From contig CAYYNP010000020.1 in assembly GCA_964472545.1 (NCBI GenBank), positions 1 to 59,140 of the forward strand: a DNA stretch of 59,140 nucleotides. The letters run 5' to 3'. Position numbers and translations under genes: made by a program. The notes below the pieces were generated by a model. It was given only the letters and a program-made list of their open reading frames with translations, had not been told where the DNA came from and ran no database searches. Shown piece by piece: positions 7,013 through 13,552 of this stretch (position 1 is its first letter; each line of letters begins with the position of its first letter). This DNA is from CAYYNP01 sp964472545 (lineage in GTDB: Bacteria > Planctomycetota > Planctomycetia > Pirellulales > Thermoguttaceae).

Positions 7013-8284
7013 GTGGATGGGCTGTACGTCAAACTCAGCGCGATGATGTTTATGGAATTCGCCGTTTGGGGCGCCTGGATGCCCGTGCTGGCGGCGCGGC
7101 TCCTCGGACCGCTGAAGATGACCGGCAAGCAGACCGGCTGGATCTACTCTGCGCTGCCGATCGGCACGATGATTTCACCACTGGCGGCCGCATGGTTGGC
7201 CGACAAATACATCGACACACGCTGGATCCTGGTTGTGGCCCATCTCGGCGGAGCGGTTCTCATGTTCGTCGCGTCGCGAACTCGGAAGTTCGGCCCGTTG
7301 TTCGGCGTGATGTTGGCCTATTCGATGCTGTTTGGGGCGACCATTGCACTGGTCAACTCCTTGATGTTCACGCACATCAAGGGTACGGAGATCGAAGTGA
7401 CGACGATCTTCATCTGGGCACCGGTTTCCTGGGCGTTGGCCGGCTACGCCCTGACGGGTTGGCGAATGACGCGAAAGACCGAAGGCGACGGCAGCGATTG
7501 TCTGGTCTTTGCTGCGGTTCTTTCGTTGGTCATGGCCGCAGTTTGCGTCTTTCAGCCGGCGACTCCGCCACCGAACGAGGGCGGCGAGCCGATGCTCGAC
7601 GCGCTGTCGATGCTCGGTGACGTGAGCTTCCTGGTCTTCGTTCTGGCCTCGCTGGTGATCTCCGGCATGATGCAGTTCTACTTCCTCGGTACGGCCCAAC
7701 TGATGCAGGACCGCGGCATCGCCAGCAAGGCCGTACCTGCCTCAATGGCGGTTGCCCAAGCGGCTCAGGCCCTCGGCACACTGTTCCTGCTCGGCCTGTT
7801 TTACGAGAAGCTGGTCGGCCCTAAATGGACGCTCGTCGTGGGGGCCGGATGTTGGCTACTGATGTACGTCGGTTACGTGGTCTCGACCAATCGGCTGCTG
7901 CTGATCGCCATCCAGTCGTTGCACGGCCTAGCCTACATGTGGTTCATCATCGCCGGCCAGATGTTCACCGAACAAGTGGCCGACCCCGCCATCGTGGCCT
8001 CGGCCCAGGCCCTTATCATCCTGGTCACCACCGGCGTCGGCCTGTTCCTCGGCACGCAACTGGCCGGATTCGTGATGGACCGCTGCTCGGTCGACGGTAA
8101 GTTCCAATGGCAGAAGATCTACACCGTCCCACTGCTCTGCATGGCCGCCGGCACGTTGGCGTTGGTCCTCGGCGTCAGCGATCCTCCACCCAAGGAGGAG
8201 CCGGCACCGGCGCCCGAAGAAGTGCAGGAGGTGGGGGAGATCGAGGCGGTTGACGTCGCGCCGGTGCGTGCCCAGAGGACATGA
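7013..8284 (+). CDS. MFS transporter, nucleoside:H+ symporter-like
   Basis: 423 residues with about twelve hydrophobic segments. The N-terminus (MMFMEFAVWGAWMPVLAARLL, then GWIYSALPIGTMISPLAAAWLADKYI) matches the nucleoside:H+ symporter group of the major facilitator superfamily (NupG/XapB type, PF03825), which usually begins with a conserved FxxWGAW segment and an ADR/K loop. The likely substrate is a nucleoside or another small polar compound. The start is taken as GTG at 7013 because GAGGAG lies six bases upstream; the frame is open further upstream but without a ribosome site. An acidic, proline-rich tail (PAPAPEEVQEVGEIEAVD) follows the last helix. It stands alone in orientation with the preceding esterase genes, 139 bases downstream of them. 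Confidence 0.85.
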   Translation: MDGLYVKLSAMMFMEFAVWGAWMPVLAARLLGPLKMTGKQTGWIYSALPIGTMISPLAAAWLADKYIDTRWILVVAHLGGAVLMFVASRTRKFGPLFGVMLAYSMLFGATIALVNSLMFTHIKGTEIEVTTIFIWAPVSWALAGYALTGWRMTRKTEGDGSDCLVFAAVLSLVMAAVCVFQPATPPPNEGGEPMLDALSMLGDVSFLVFVLASLVISGMMQFYFLGTAQLMQDRGIASKAVPASMAVAQAAQALGTLFLLGLFYEKLVGPKWTLVVGAGCWLLMYVGYVVSTNRLLLIAIQSLHGLAYMWFIIAGQMFTEQVADPAIVASAQALIILVTTGVGLFLGTQLAGFVMDRCSVDGKFQWQKIYTVPLLCMAAGTLALVLGVSDPPPKEEPAPAPEEVQEVGEIEAVDVAPVRAQRT

Positions 8285-8359
8285 CCAGCAATCAGCGGGG
8301 CGGCGGTCGTTTTCCCCGGCCGTGTTGGCACCGCGATCGCGGCTTGCAGAGACACGAGA

Positions 8360-8484
8360 ACTACCACAGAGAACACGGAGACCACAGAGTAGGAGGAATT
8401 GCCGGGCGACAGAGTGCCGAGTTTCACTCTGCTATGGGCCGTCCTCCCGGGTTTCTCTGTGTCCTCTGCGCTCTCTGTGGTAGT
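8360..8484. repeat. nested palindromic repeat (CACAGAG family)
   Basis: 30-base arms at 8360-8389 and 8455-8484 are reverse complements at 25 positions; each carries multiple CACAGAG or CTCTGTG words. Inside, CAGAGTG (8410-8416) and CACTCTG (8425-8431) form a second stem. It lies between convergent genes (8284 end, 8506 end) and has no coding capacity. It looks like an intergenic repeat family; a fragment CACCACAGAGAAG also occurs near 1181. Confidence 0.65.
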
Positions 8485-8505
8485 CACCTCGCCTTGCTGC
8501 GAGCG

Positions 8506-8910
8506 CTACCACGAAGCATCTTCTGATCGGGAGACTCTTGGTGAAACCGGGGCATTGATGCTCAGGAGCATTCCACGTTCCGCGCGGTCCTCCTCTTCGA
8601 TCGGCCGGTGGTACGCGCGAATCAGCATGGCTACTGCGAATGCGACGAGGCAGAGGATGAATGCAAGGTCTTTCCACAGCGAGTCTGGATACGCCATGGC
8701 CTCCAGCACGGCGAGAATACCGACGAAGATCAACACGGCGCCAGATGCCCAGAACAGCCAATCCGCCACGACCGGATGCACGCTGCGGAATCGGGAGGCG
8801 ATAAGCCCCGCCACGGTGCCGCTGATCAACACCACGATCGCCAGCAGAGGCAAGGCCTCTCTGAGGACGTAACCTCGCCGTTGCCTCGATTTCGGGCCGC
8901 CAGCTCTCAA
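8506..8910 (-). CDS. small three-helix membrane protein, unknown function
   Basis: 134 residues from a TTG at 8910, which has GGAGCAGTAGG immediately upstream. A short basic N-terminus (PKSRQRRGYVLREA) is followed by three strong transmembrane stretches (LPLLAIVVLISGTVAGLIA, WLFWASGAVLIFVGILAVLE, LAFILCLVAFAVAMLI) and a charged tail. The hydrophobic pattern argues for a real protein. The same frame stays open to 9630, but that region looks non-coding and runs antisense to the small gene at 9256, so I do not extend it. Start is uncertain; no family recognised. Confidence 0.5.
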   Translation of the reverse strand: MRAGGPKSRQRRGYVLREALPLLAIVVLISGTVAGLIASRFRSVHPVVADWLFWASGAVLIFVGILAVLEAMAYPDSLWKDLAFILCLVAFAVAMLIRAYHRPIEEEDRAERGMLLSINAPVSPRVSRSEDASW

Positions 8911-9255
8911 CCTACTGCTCCGTTCGGTTGATGCCCTTACCCGGATATACGGGGCGCTACGCGTGTGGGTTCTCCGGTGTCGGCCCCGAAGGGCCGACCG
9001 GGCGGGTAACCCATGCAAGCGTCCCAGTTCGACCAGTGACGACGCCCCAGGAATCCACCCCACGGTGCGTGGAAACCCCCTTCCCGACAGCGGTCGCGTC
9101 TGGCCACGCGGTATTCTGATCTTGACGAGGTACCCCATTTCCCCCAGAGTACGCCCAAATGGCTGATCTGCCGGCAGCCTTCGCATGGGGCTTCGGCCGG
9201 GCAGCGGACTGCCGCGTCGGCCGACGCTGAACATCGCACCGCCGAGAAGGTCGTG
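8911..9255. other. intergenic region with a stable hairpin
   Basis: 345 bases between divergent small genes. It contains the nested hairpin at 8966-9013 and nothing else I can support. Confidence 0.5.
8966..9013. repeat. nested hairpin with CGAA tetraloop
   Basis: GTCGGCCC (8979-8986), loop CGAA, GGGCCGAC (8991-8998) is perfect, and TGGGTT (8966-8971) can pair with AACCCA (9008-9013) outside it. A structured intergenic element, possibly a dispersed repeat. Confidence 0.5.
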
Positions 9256-9492
9256 ATGAGTGGGACGAACCAGGTCAGAATCAACGTCGACGCTGCCAAT
9301 GCGCTGGCTCATTGGAAACGCCGATTCGCTGCCGAAGTACTCGAGCAGGCAAAGCGGCTCGCGGCCCGGTCGGATCGCCCGCACCGCGTCACCCTGCCGC
9401 ATTTCCGGCAGGCCGCTCCGCTGGCCCTGCAAACACTCGAGCAAGCGATCCTCGCTGAGGAGGGCTCCGATGGACGACAAGAGGCGGCATAG
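9256..9492 (+). CDS. small histone-fold-like protein (inferred)
   Basis: 78 residues: a short N-terminus, then RINVDAANALAHWKRRF, AAEVLEQAKRLAARSD, RPHRVTLPHFRQAA and a final helix. Aligned by eye to archaeal histones from the L1 loop onward (HMfB-type RVSDDARITLAKILEEM, DIASEAIKLARHAGRKTI), it shows the same spacing of Arg, Asp-Ala, Leu-Ala, Ala and Leu-Ala, then the R-x-V/I-T loop before alpha-3, with one two-residue insertion. Helix alpha-1 appears missing or very short. GAGAAGG sits five to six bases before the ATG; a GTG one codon earlier is equally possible. If the fold is right it would bind DNA or another protein as a dimer. It is divergent from the membrane gene at 8910. Confidence 0.6.
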   Translation: MSGTNQVRINVDAANALAHWKRRFAAEVLEQAKRLAARSDRPHRVTLPHFRQAAPLALQTLEQAILAEEGSDGRQEAA

Positions 9493-9553
9493 CATGTAAC
9501 CGAAAAACCCAATGCCGCATTCGGTTAATGCCCTCTCCAGCAGCATGCCCTTG

Positions 9554-10279
9554 TCATTCACTCGCAACTGGCGGGCTCTCTTCGCTGGGCGACAGGTCCT
9601 TCTCGAACAGCAACAGGCGAATGACCTCAAGCTGATATCGCCACTGGTTTCTCACTGCCGCGTTGTGCATCGCCGCGAACAGTGGGATGATCAAGGCCAG
9701 GCCGGCCAACAGGGCCAGCGCCGACTCGAGCTTCTTCTCGCTGCCGCCGATGATCTCTTCGGGAGCTACCAGCAAGACGAAGACGATCAGGAAGTGAAAC
9801 TCGATCATCCCGAGAAAAGTCTGCACGAAGTGGCGCAGCACGCTGGGGCGGTCGATGTACCACCAGTACAGATCGCGATGCCGTTGGAATATCATCTTCG
9901 GCGCGATGTTCTCCAGGAACGCGTCCTGCTCTCGCTGGCTGCTGAGTCCGCACTGCTTGCCGGCCTCTTGCCGGCAGTCGTTCAGTAAGTCCCTGTCGAC
10001 TCCGGGGAAACCTGGTGTGCCCATGGCCATCAGACCGCGAAACGCCTTACAGCGGCAGAACAGCTCGACGACTCCGGAAACCGACCGCCCGCAAACGTAG
10101 CCGACGGCCATGAGCATCAGGAACGATCCCCACTCGGGCCTAACCGCCCATAGACCATCGGCGCCGATCCCGAACAGGCGCAAACACCCATGGTTGATCC
10201 AAACGACGCCCACGACGCCGGGAATCATATAGCCGACCGTATCGCGAAAACCGTGCTTCACCAAGTCGACGTAGTTCAT
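9554..10279 (-). CDS. four-helix membrane protein, unknown function
   Basis: 241 residues starting MNYVDLVKHGFRDTVGY. Four hydrophobic segments are visible: MIPGVVGVVWINHGCLRLF, GSFLMLMAVGYVCGRSVSGVVELF, VQTFLGMIEFHFLIVFVLLVA and LALLAGLALIIPLFAAMHN, with a hydrophilic domain of about 70 residues between the second and third (FPGVDRDLLNDCRQEAGKQ). GGGAGC precedes the ATG by about seven bases. The start codon overlaps the stop of the upstream frame (10276-10650) as ATGA, which suggests translational coupling. No family recognised. Confidence 0.75.
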   Translation of the reverse strand: MNYVDLVKHGFRDTVGYMIPGVVGVVWINHGCLRLFGIGADGLWAVRPEWGSFLMLMAVGYVCGRSVSGVVELFCRCKAFRGLMAMGTPGFPGVDRDLLNDCRQEAGKQCGLSSQREQDAFLENIAPKMIFQRHRDLYWWYIDRPSVLRHFVQTFLGMIEFHFLIVFVLLVAPEEIIGGSEKKLESALALLAGLALIIPLFAAMHNAAVRNQWRYQLEVIRLLLFEKDLSPSEESPPVASE

Positions 10280-10650
10280 TGGCTGCTCCCAAAAAGGAAA
10301 CGGCGGCTCACGGCCCGCAGGCCGACCACCATCCGACGCACCAACAAAGAACCGCTGCCGCAATAGCTGCCGCTAGCCGACGCGTCGGGCCACTGCCCCC
10401 ATCGACGAGAGAGTTCGTACGTCGGCCAGGATAGCAGAACCGCCTTGCCGATGTCCAGCGAGTAGTGGGCGGCACGTCGGGCTTGGCTCGGTGGGGATGA
10501 CGCAGATCGCGATTCGGCGCATTCTTCTCTCTGCCCATGATTCATCTCCGGAGCGCAATTAGCGCGATTTGGCATCGCAGTCAACCCCATACCGAGCCAA
10601 GTTACGACGATCACGATGTGGGAGGCCACGCCGTAACCTCGTGCGGTCAT
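10276..10650 (-). CDS. possible small protein coupled to the membrane protein gene
   Basis: A 124-residue frame from ATG at 10650 with one hydrophobic stretch (VASHIVIVVTWLGMGLTAM) near the N-terminus and a basic C-terminus (LLVRRMVVGLRAVSRRFL). Its stop overlaps the ATG of the next gene in an ATGA arrangement, the best argument that it is translated. Codon use is mixed and the ribosome site is poor (AAAGGAC abuts the ATG), and the frame is open further upstream to 10932. It may be real, shorter than drawn, or chance. Confidence 0.35.
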   Translation of the reverse strand: MTARGYGVASHIVIVVTWLGMGLTAMPNRANCAPEMNHGQREECAESRSASSPPSQARRAAHYSLDIGKAVLLSWPTYELSRRWGQWPDASASGSYCGSGSLLVRRMVVGLRAVSRRFLFGSSQ

Positions 10651-10951
10651 GTCCTTTCCGAAGCGAGGCGCAAGCCATCCGTCGTCGTAACCTCGCCGCC
10701 GAGAAGTTGACCGCGGCGGTTTCGCTGCCTGTTGATGCAAATCGCTGATATGAAAGGAGCTACGCGACGCGTCCGCCGTTTGTTTGCCACGAGCACTTCC
10801 GGGGGGCTTGTTCTGCGCACGGCCGTGGTCGACATAACCGCAAGGCGCAAAAGGACTTATCGCCCGACCTAGTCGAGCCTTCGATAATCCTCGCCGGCAG
10901 AAGGCGAGAATGAACTCCTGAGGCCCTGGCACGTGCGCGGACTGTGAGTTC
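10651..10951. other. intergenic region with hairpin after the oxidoreductase gene
   Basis: The stem CTCGCC (10890-10895) / GGCGAG (10903-10908) lies about 45 bases beyond the stop of the minus-strand gene at 10952, with no T-run. I see no gene here that I can support. Confidence 0.45.
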
Positions 10952-12250
10952 CTACAGCGTCCACCCCTTCCGATACTCCCGCCGCAGATACTGTTCGGCC
11001 TCCGGGCAGTTGACGGCCTTCATCTTCGCGCCGTCCCATTGCAGCTTCTTGCCGACGCGGAAGGCCACGTTGCCCAGCAGCACGGCTTCGCTGAGGCCGC
11101 CGGAGTAGTGGAAGTTGCAGGTGGTCGGGCTGCCGGTCTTGCAGGCGACGACCCATTCCTTGTGGTGGCCGATCGACGCGGGGATGGTCGGCTCGGGCGG
11201 CTGGTAGTCGGCGAACTTCTTCTCGGGGTAGAGCTTCCGCGAACCGTAGTCGGCCCGAAGTTGGCCCTCCTTGCCGATGAACAACACGCCCGCGCCGCCG
11301 ACGGGGATGTTCCACTCGGCCGGGAACGTGGGGCGATTCGTGCCGTCGTACCAGGTGAGCTTTACCGGCGGCATCTTCTCTCGGGCGGGGAACTCGTAGC
11401 GGACGATCAGCTTCTCCGCACAGCCCTCCGGGTGCACCTCCGGCCCTTCGGCCTCGACGGACGTCGGGTGGTGCAGGTCGAGCGCCCAGAAGGGCAGGTC
11501 CATGTAGTGGCAGGCCATGTCGCCGAGCGTTCCGTTGCCGAAATCCCACCAGCGCCGCCAATTGCCCGGAACGTAACACGGATGATACGGCCGCTCCGGC
11601 GCGGGGCCCAGCCAGAGATCCCAATGGAGATGCTTGGGTACCGGCGGGGTGTCTTCGGGCCGGCGGCCGCCGCCCCAGTTCTTGCCGCACCAGACGTGTA
11701 CTTCGTGGACCGGCCCGATCGCCTCGGCACGGATCAACTCGACCACTCGGCGGTAGTTGTCGCCGGCGTGGATCTGCGTGCCCATCTGGGTGGCCAGCTT
11801 CTTCTCCGCAGCGAGTTCGGCCGCCACGCGGGCTTCGTAGACGTTGTGGGCCAGCGGCTTCTCGGCGTAGCAATGTTTGCCCATCCGCATGCCCATCACG
11901 CCGGCCGGCATGTGGGTGTGGTCGGGCGTGCCGACGACCACCGCGTCGATCTGCTTCTCCATCTCGGTGAGCATCTTGCGGAAGTCGACGAACTTCTTGG
12001 CCTTGGTATACCGATTGGCGGCCGCGTCGAGCCGGGCCTCGTCGCAGTCGCAGATGGCGACGATATTCTCGCTGCTCACGCCCGCCACGTCGGCCGCCGC
12101 CCGGCCGGCCACGCCGACTGCCGCGATGTTCAACTTCTCATTGGGCGACTCCGATTGCCCCAGCCCAGGCCATGCAAACGTAGCGGCAGCAGAAGCGGCC
12201 GCCGAGGTCTGCAAGAAACGGCGACGACTAACACGGGACGACTTCGACAT
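10952..12250 (-). CDS. Tat-exported Gfo/Idh/MocA family oxidoreductase
   Basis: 432 residues. The N-terminus SRRRFLQTSAAASAAATFAWPG (about residues 8-29) is a twin-arginine signal, so the enzyme is folded with its NAD(P) cofactor before export. A Rossmann segment (NIAAVGVAGRAAADVAG, then IVAICDCDEAR) is followed by VVVGTPDHTHMP and the EKP motif (residues 130-132, AEKPLAHN), the catalytic Lys region of the family. C-terminal sequence (CNFHYSGGLSEAVLLGN) is typical of the planctomycete/Bacteroidetes subgroup that includes GH109-like enzymes. Reaction is redox chemistry on a sugar or inositol, substrate unknown. AGGAGA precedes the ATG. Confidence 0.9.
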   Translation of the reverse strand: MSKSSRVSRRRFLQTSAAASAAATFAWPGLGQSESPNEKLNIAAVGVAGRAAADVAGVSSENIVAICDCDEARLDAAANRYTKAKKFVDFRKMLTEMEKQIDAVVVGTPDHTHMPAGVMGMRMGKHCYAEKPLAHNVYEARVAAELAAEKKLATQMGTQIHAGDNYRRVVELIRAEAIGPVHEVHVWCGKNWGGGRRPEDTPPVPKHLHWDLWLGPAPERPYHPCYVPGNWRRWWDFGNGTLGDMACHYMDLPFWALDLHHPTSVEAEGPEVHPEGCAEKLIVRYEFPAREKMPPVKLTWYDGTNRPTFPAEWNIPVGGAGVLFIGKEGQLRADYGSRKLYPEKKFADYQPPEPTIPASIGHHKEWVVACKTGSPTTCNFHYSGGLSEAVLLGNVAFRVGKKLQWDGAKMKAVNCPEAEQYLRREYRKGWTL

Positions 12251-12565
12251 GGTGGATTCTCCTGCAAGAGGTTTTCGGCGGTCAAGACGCGCCCAGCCGG
12301 GGTGTCATCGGGCTGAAGTGCCGCTGCACTCGCCCGCTGTCACAACTGCATACACGGTAGCGGCTTCGGACGACGGCTTCAAGAGGCCTGGCTAGGATTC
12401 GTGCTGTTTCCGCCGGCATCCTGGGAAAAGCGGGCAGGAAAGCGCCTTCCGGGAGTTCCGCACACCTGGCCCCCTTCCGACGCTGAGCGCCTCTGCTATA
12501 ATTATGTTCATTAGTAGGATGCACCACCCAATCTACCGGCTCACAGATCCGAAGAGGGCGATCCG
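12251..12565. other. divergent intergenic region
   Basis: 315 bases between the oxidoreductase (minus) and the ATPase (plus). It contains the extended -10 promoter at 12475-12502; no coding frame is convincing. Confidence 0.6.
12475..12502 (+). promoter_or_regulatory. extended -10 promoter for the ATPase gene
   Basis: TTCCGA (12475-12480), 16-base spacer ending TGC, and a perfect TATAAT (12497-12502). This is the best -10 box in the window, about 65 bases upstream of the start at 12566. Confidence 0.65.
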
Positions 12566-13543
12566 ATGGATTCAGACACAGCCGCCACTCCGCTGGTAGT
12601 CCATACGCTGGAGAGTCTCTGTAACGAGTTGGTGAGCGGCCGCGGCGTTGAACTCGAAGAAGGTCGAGGCATCTTCACGCTGCCATCGCCGGCCAGCCGG
12701 GCCGTCTTCGACTGGTACCGGCGCAACCGCTCGAAATGGGCCGGCAGGAACACGGCCGACGACGTTGAGGCCATCGTGGATCGACTGGATGCCGACGCAC
12801 CCGTGTTGCCGCCCGTGGAGGCTGCGGCGTCGAAGGGCCCTCCTCGCGTCCTGCATCTGAAGGCGATCCGAGCGCACCGGTTTGCGGGCATCCATCGCTA
12901 CGGGACACGGGACCAGCCTCCGCCGGACTTCGAGTTCGAGATCGTCGACCCGACGTCCGCCTCGCTCACGATCGTCGAGGGCAACAACGGAGCCGGAAAA
13001 ACTTCGCTGCTCTCGGCGATCACGTGGTGTCTGACCGGCCACGTCTACCGCTCGCAACGGCCGCCGGAGACGGCGGAACAGGCCGTGGAGATTAGTGCGG
13101 TTGATCCTACGAACCCACAGGGCGGCGACTCCGTCGCTACAGAAAGCACGGTGAGTTCCGTTACTCCCGTACCTCCCGCCGACGTGATCGCCGCACTCGC
13201 CGGCAAACCCGTGCCCATCGACACTTGGGTAGAACTCGCCTTCGTCGACGGCGACGGTAACGAGGCAGGCACGATCCGGCGCGCCGTCGAAAGGGCGCCG
13301 CGCGGCGGCCGTATCCACGTCACCGAGCCGGATTTCTCGGCTCTCGGGCTGGCACCGATTTCGAGGGAGATCGGCACGCGGATGACCGGGTTGATTCCAT
13401 ACATTCGCCTCGGCGATCCGTCGGACTTAGGTTCGGCCGTGGCCGATCTGACGGGGCTGGTGCCGCTGAAGGATCTTGCCGTACACGCCGAGAAGTCTCG
13501 AAAGAAGCTGAAAGGAAAGCTTCGGAGAAAGCGTGAAAGTTAG
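12566..13543 (+). CDS. Rad50/SMC-like ATPase, N-terminal part ending at an in-frame TAG
   Basis: 325 residues with Walker A GNNGAGKTS at 139-147, preceded by a typical ABC-type lobe (VLHLKAIRAHRFAGIHRYG ... FEFEIVDPTSASLTIVEG) and followed by ITWCLTGHVYRS. The last residues (HAEKSRKKLKGKLRRKRES) enter a charged helix. A TAG at 13541-13543 stops the frame, yet the same frame resumes at once (IEELDKAYSRARKELEQIF) and stays open to 16552, where Walker B and the zinc hook lie. So this is the first third of one 1328-residue-scale gene, most simply broken by a CAG to TAG change. TAG ends many intact genes here, so recoding is unlikely. A strong promoter precedes it (12475-12502). Confidence 0.85.
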   Translation: MDSDTAATPLVVHTLESLCNELVSGRGVELEEGRGIFTLPSPASRAVFDWYRRNRSKWAGRNTADDVEAIVDRLDADAPVLPPVEAAASKGPPRVLHLKAIRAHRFAGIHRYGTRDQPPPDFEFEIVDPTSASLTIVEGNNGAGKTSLLSAITWCLTGHVYRSQRPPETAEQAVEISAVDPTNPQGGDSVATESTVSSVTPVPPADVIAALAGKPVPIDTWVELAFVDGDGNEAGTIRRAVERAPRGGRIHVTEPDFSALGLAPISREIGTRMTGLIPYIRLGDPSDLGSAVADLTGLVPLKDLAVHAEKSRKKLKGKLRRKRES

Positions 13544-13552
13544 ATCGAGGAG

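Noticed and set aside
9508..9630. Extension of the minus-strand three-helix protein frame (8506-8910) up to 9630.
   Set aside because: The added part has no protein-like pattern and lies opposite the histone-fold-like gene, which has a ribosome site and helical pattern.
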